This document shows positions 37,799-39,214 of a DNA stretch of 39,214 nt, piece by piece. The notes beneath the pieces were generated by a model. That model saw nothing but the letters and a program-made list of their open reading frames with translations, made no database searches and was not told where the DNA came from. Position 1 is the first letter of the stretch. Every line of letters starts with the position of its first letter. The position numbers and the translations under genes are program-made. This DNA is from VRUE01 sp035712345 (GTDB taxonomy: Bacteria; Actinomycetota; Thermoleophilia; Solirubrobacterales; 70-9): positions 1-39,214 of the forward strand of contig DASTAY010000055.1 of assembly GCA_035712345.1 (NCBI GenBank), written 5' to 3'.

Positions 37799-39055
37799 TC
37801 AATTACGCGGAAGCTCAGGAAAGTCCTCGATGGTTCGCGATATCGTCGCCAACGCCCGGTCGAGGTGCTCGCGGCTGTGGGTCGCCATCAGGCTGGTCCG
37901 CAGCAGCGCCCCGCCCGGTGGCACCGCGGGATGGATCGCGACGTTGGTGTAGACGCCCGCCTCGAAGAGCGCCTTCCAGAGCAGCACCGCCTGCCAGTCG
38001 TCGCCGACCATGACCGGGACGACCGGGGTGGTCGCGACAGCCCCGTCGGGGAGCGTGCCCGGCTCGATGACCTTCAGCCCCAGCCCGCGCAGCCCTTCGC
38101 GCAGGTACTCGGCGTTGCCGAGCAGCGCCTCGAAGAGCCGCGGCTCCTCGGAGCGGATCACGCGCAGCGCCGCCAGCGCCGCGCCCACCGCCGCCGGCAC
38201 CGCCGAGGCGCTGAAGACGAAGGAGCGCGAGGCGATCCGCAGGTACTCGATCACGTCGGCCGGGCCGGCGATGAAGCCGCCGCAGGAGGCGAGGCTCTTG
38301 GAGAAGGTCCCCATCCTCAGGTCGACCTGGTCCTCGAGCCCGAAGAGCTCGCACGCCCCGGCGCCGCGGGCGCCGAGCACGCCGGCGCCGTGCGCCTCGT
38401 CGACCATCAGCCGTGCGCCGTGCGCCCGGCATAGCTCGACGATGCGGGGCAGGTCGCAGACGTCCCCCTCCATCGAGAAGACGCCGTCGACGACGACGAG
38501 CACGCCGCCGCCGTCCTCGGCGGCCCGTTGCAGCATCTTCTCCAGCTTCTCCATGCGGTTGTGGCGGAAGGGCCGCAGCTTCGCCCCCGACAGCTTGCAG
38601 CCGTCGAGGATCGAGGCATGGTCGCCGGAGTCGCAGATCACGGTGTCGTCCGGGCCGAGGATCGTGCCGATGCAGCCGACGTTCGCCTGGTAGCCCGTGG
38701 TGTAGACGATCGCCTCCTCGGTCCCCATCCACTCGGCAAGCTCGCGCTCAAGCTCGACGTGCAGCGGCGTCGTCCCGTTCAGCAGGCGCGAGCCGGTGAC
38801 GCCGGTGCCGTAGGTCTCCAGCGCGTCGCGCGCCCCCTGCTTGACCCGCTCCTCGCCGGTCAGGCCGAGGTAGTTGTTGGAGCCGAGCATGATCGTCTCG
38901 CGCCCCTCCATCTCCACCACCGGCCCCGCCTGTGAGGTGAGCAGGCGGAAGTAGGGCAGGAGGTCGTGCTGCCTGGCCGCTTCGAGCTGCTCCAGCCGGT
39001 CGTGGCTGCGCGCCTTCTCGAATACGTCGACGGGGGCCTTCGCGGTTTCGCTCAT
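37799..39055 (-). CDS. PLP-dependent alpha-oxoamine synthase (8-amino-7-oxononanoate synthase / 2-amino-3-ketobutyrate CoA ligase family)
   Basis: 418 aa from ATG 39055 (AGGAGC Shine-Dalgarno). Condenses an acyl-CoA with an amino acid, with loss of CO2. MLGSNNYLGLTGEERVKQGA, YGTGVTGSRLLNGTTPLHVE, DEAHGAGVLGARGAGACELF and the PLP lysine in GTFSKSLASCGGFIAGP are typical. The N-terminal part (KARSHDRLEQLEAARQHDLL, PYFRLLTSQAGPVVEMEGRE) resembles the serine palmitoyltransferase/KBL branch more than BioF. No biotin genes are nearby, so a lipid (sphingoid-like) or amino-acid role is as likely as biotin synthesis. Its start lies 15 nt past the IS110-type stop. Confidence 0.88.
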   Translation of the reverse strand: MSETAKAPVDVFEKARSHDRLEQLEAARQHDLLPYFRLLTSQAGPVVEMEGRETIMLGSNNYLGLTGEERVKQGARDALETYGTGVTGSRLLNGTTPLHVELERELAEWMGTEEAIVYTTGYQANVGCIGTILGPDDTVICDSGDHASILDGCKLSGAKLRPFRHNRMEKLEKMLQRAAEDGGGVLVVVDGVFSMEGDVCDLPRIVELCRAHGARLMVDEAHGAGVLGARGAGACELFGLEDQVDLRMGTFSKSLASCGGFIAGPADVIEYLRIASRSFVFSASAVPAAVGAALAALRVIRSEEPRLFEALLGNAEYLREGLRGLGLKVIEPGTLPDGAVATTPVVPVMVGDDWQAVLLWKALFEAGVYTNVAIHPAVPPGGALLRTSLMATHSREHLDRALATISRTIEDFPELPRN

Positions 39056-39069
39056 GTGTTGCTCCTATG

Positions 39070-39214
39070 TCAAGCCGCGACCGCAATATGCGGCGCCGGC
39101 ATGCCTCTCTGAGAGTCGACGGTTTTCAAGGATCTATCAATTTCAGAATCAATCAAAAGCCGCCAGACCCGCCTGGCCAGGTGGCGCTTGAGGCAGCGTA
39201 GGGCTTCCATTCTG
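39070..39214 (-). mobile_element. IS110-family transposase, C-terminal fragment at window edge
   Basis: The minus-strand frame entering at 39213 reads RMEALRCLKRHLARRVWRLL, then about 28 more residues to TGA 39072-39070. The EALRCLKRHLA block is the conserved C-terminal helix of IS110/IS116-type transposases, which use a DEDD-type RuvC-like domain and a bridge RNA. The rest lies beyond the window. The tail after RLLIDSEIDRS is not typical and may be host-derived sequence. Confidence 0.7.

Overview
The window is 39 kb of very GC-rich bacterial chromosome. A dimeric class II glycyl-tRNA synthetase, an actinobacterial-type integration host factor (mIHF), paired YrbE permeases, FmdB and LCP proteins, and many TANNNT boxes only 6-11 nt before start codons point to an actinomycete-type organism. 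My best guess is a deep-branching Actinomycetota lineage such as Thermoleophilia/Solirubrobacterales; that is inference from gene content, not a database result.

Layout. 1-9.3 kb: truncated amidase; R2-like di-metal ferritin fold fused to an SCP2 domain; secreted lipase; acyl-CoA ligase with a small dimeric alpha/beta-barrel gene; PRC-barrel-like protein; covalent-FAD oxidase overlapping a PhlG/phloretin-hydrolase-type gene; FKBP lipoprotein; AlkZ-like winged-helix protein. 9.4-11.1 kb: a membrane-anchored sigma-region-4-like protein coupled to a membrane-anchored PsbP-like protein. 11.1-16 kb: glyS, fmdB, LCP, ROK glucokinase, rsmI. 23.2-29.4 kb: metG, FMN-dependent alpha-hydroxy-acid oxidase, aldehyde dehydrogenase, PQQ-type sugar dehydrogenase, lipoprotein. 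29.6-37.2 kb: a YrbE-YrbE-MlaF-MMPL lipid export/transport operon, a redoxin, a B3/4 domain protein and two small genes. 37.2-39.2 kb: mIHF, an alpha-oxoamine synthase and the tail of an IS110-type transposase.

The most interesting region is about 16.07-23.27 kb, an accessory island inserted into the first codons of metG. A promoter plus the first seven MetRS-like codons (MSYYVTT) survive just after the rsmI terminator. The full metG, with a new promoter and N-terminus, resumes 7.2 kb downstream. An att-like repeat (R-TCACCAC-R-S-CGA) lies at the left junction, again at 22868, and in metG at 23265. Cargo: a SLATT/DUF4231-like membrane protein, a long calcineurin-type phosphoesterase, an unknown small helical protein, a base-hypermodification helical/HhH protein (HMUDK_hel/aGPT-Pplase-like), a PUA/Nmad-like domain fused to a ThsB-like TIR domain, and a coiled-coil HARE-HTH-like protein. 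This looks like an undescribed anti-phage or conflict system that may sense or act on modified DNA bases.

A second unusual signal is a pair of about 115-nt hairpin repeats (24757-24870, 34747-34862). Each has a conserved 90-92 nt core flanked by 12-nt arms. The arms differ between copies but are perfectly complementary within each copy. The repeats sit on gene ends and supply stop codons.
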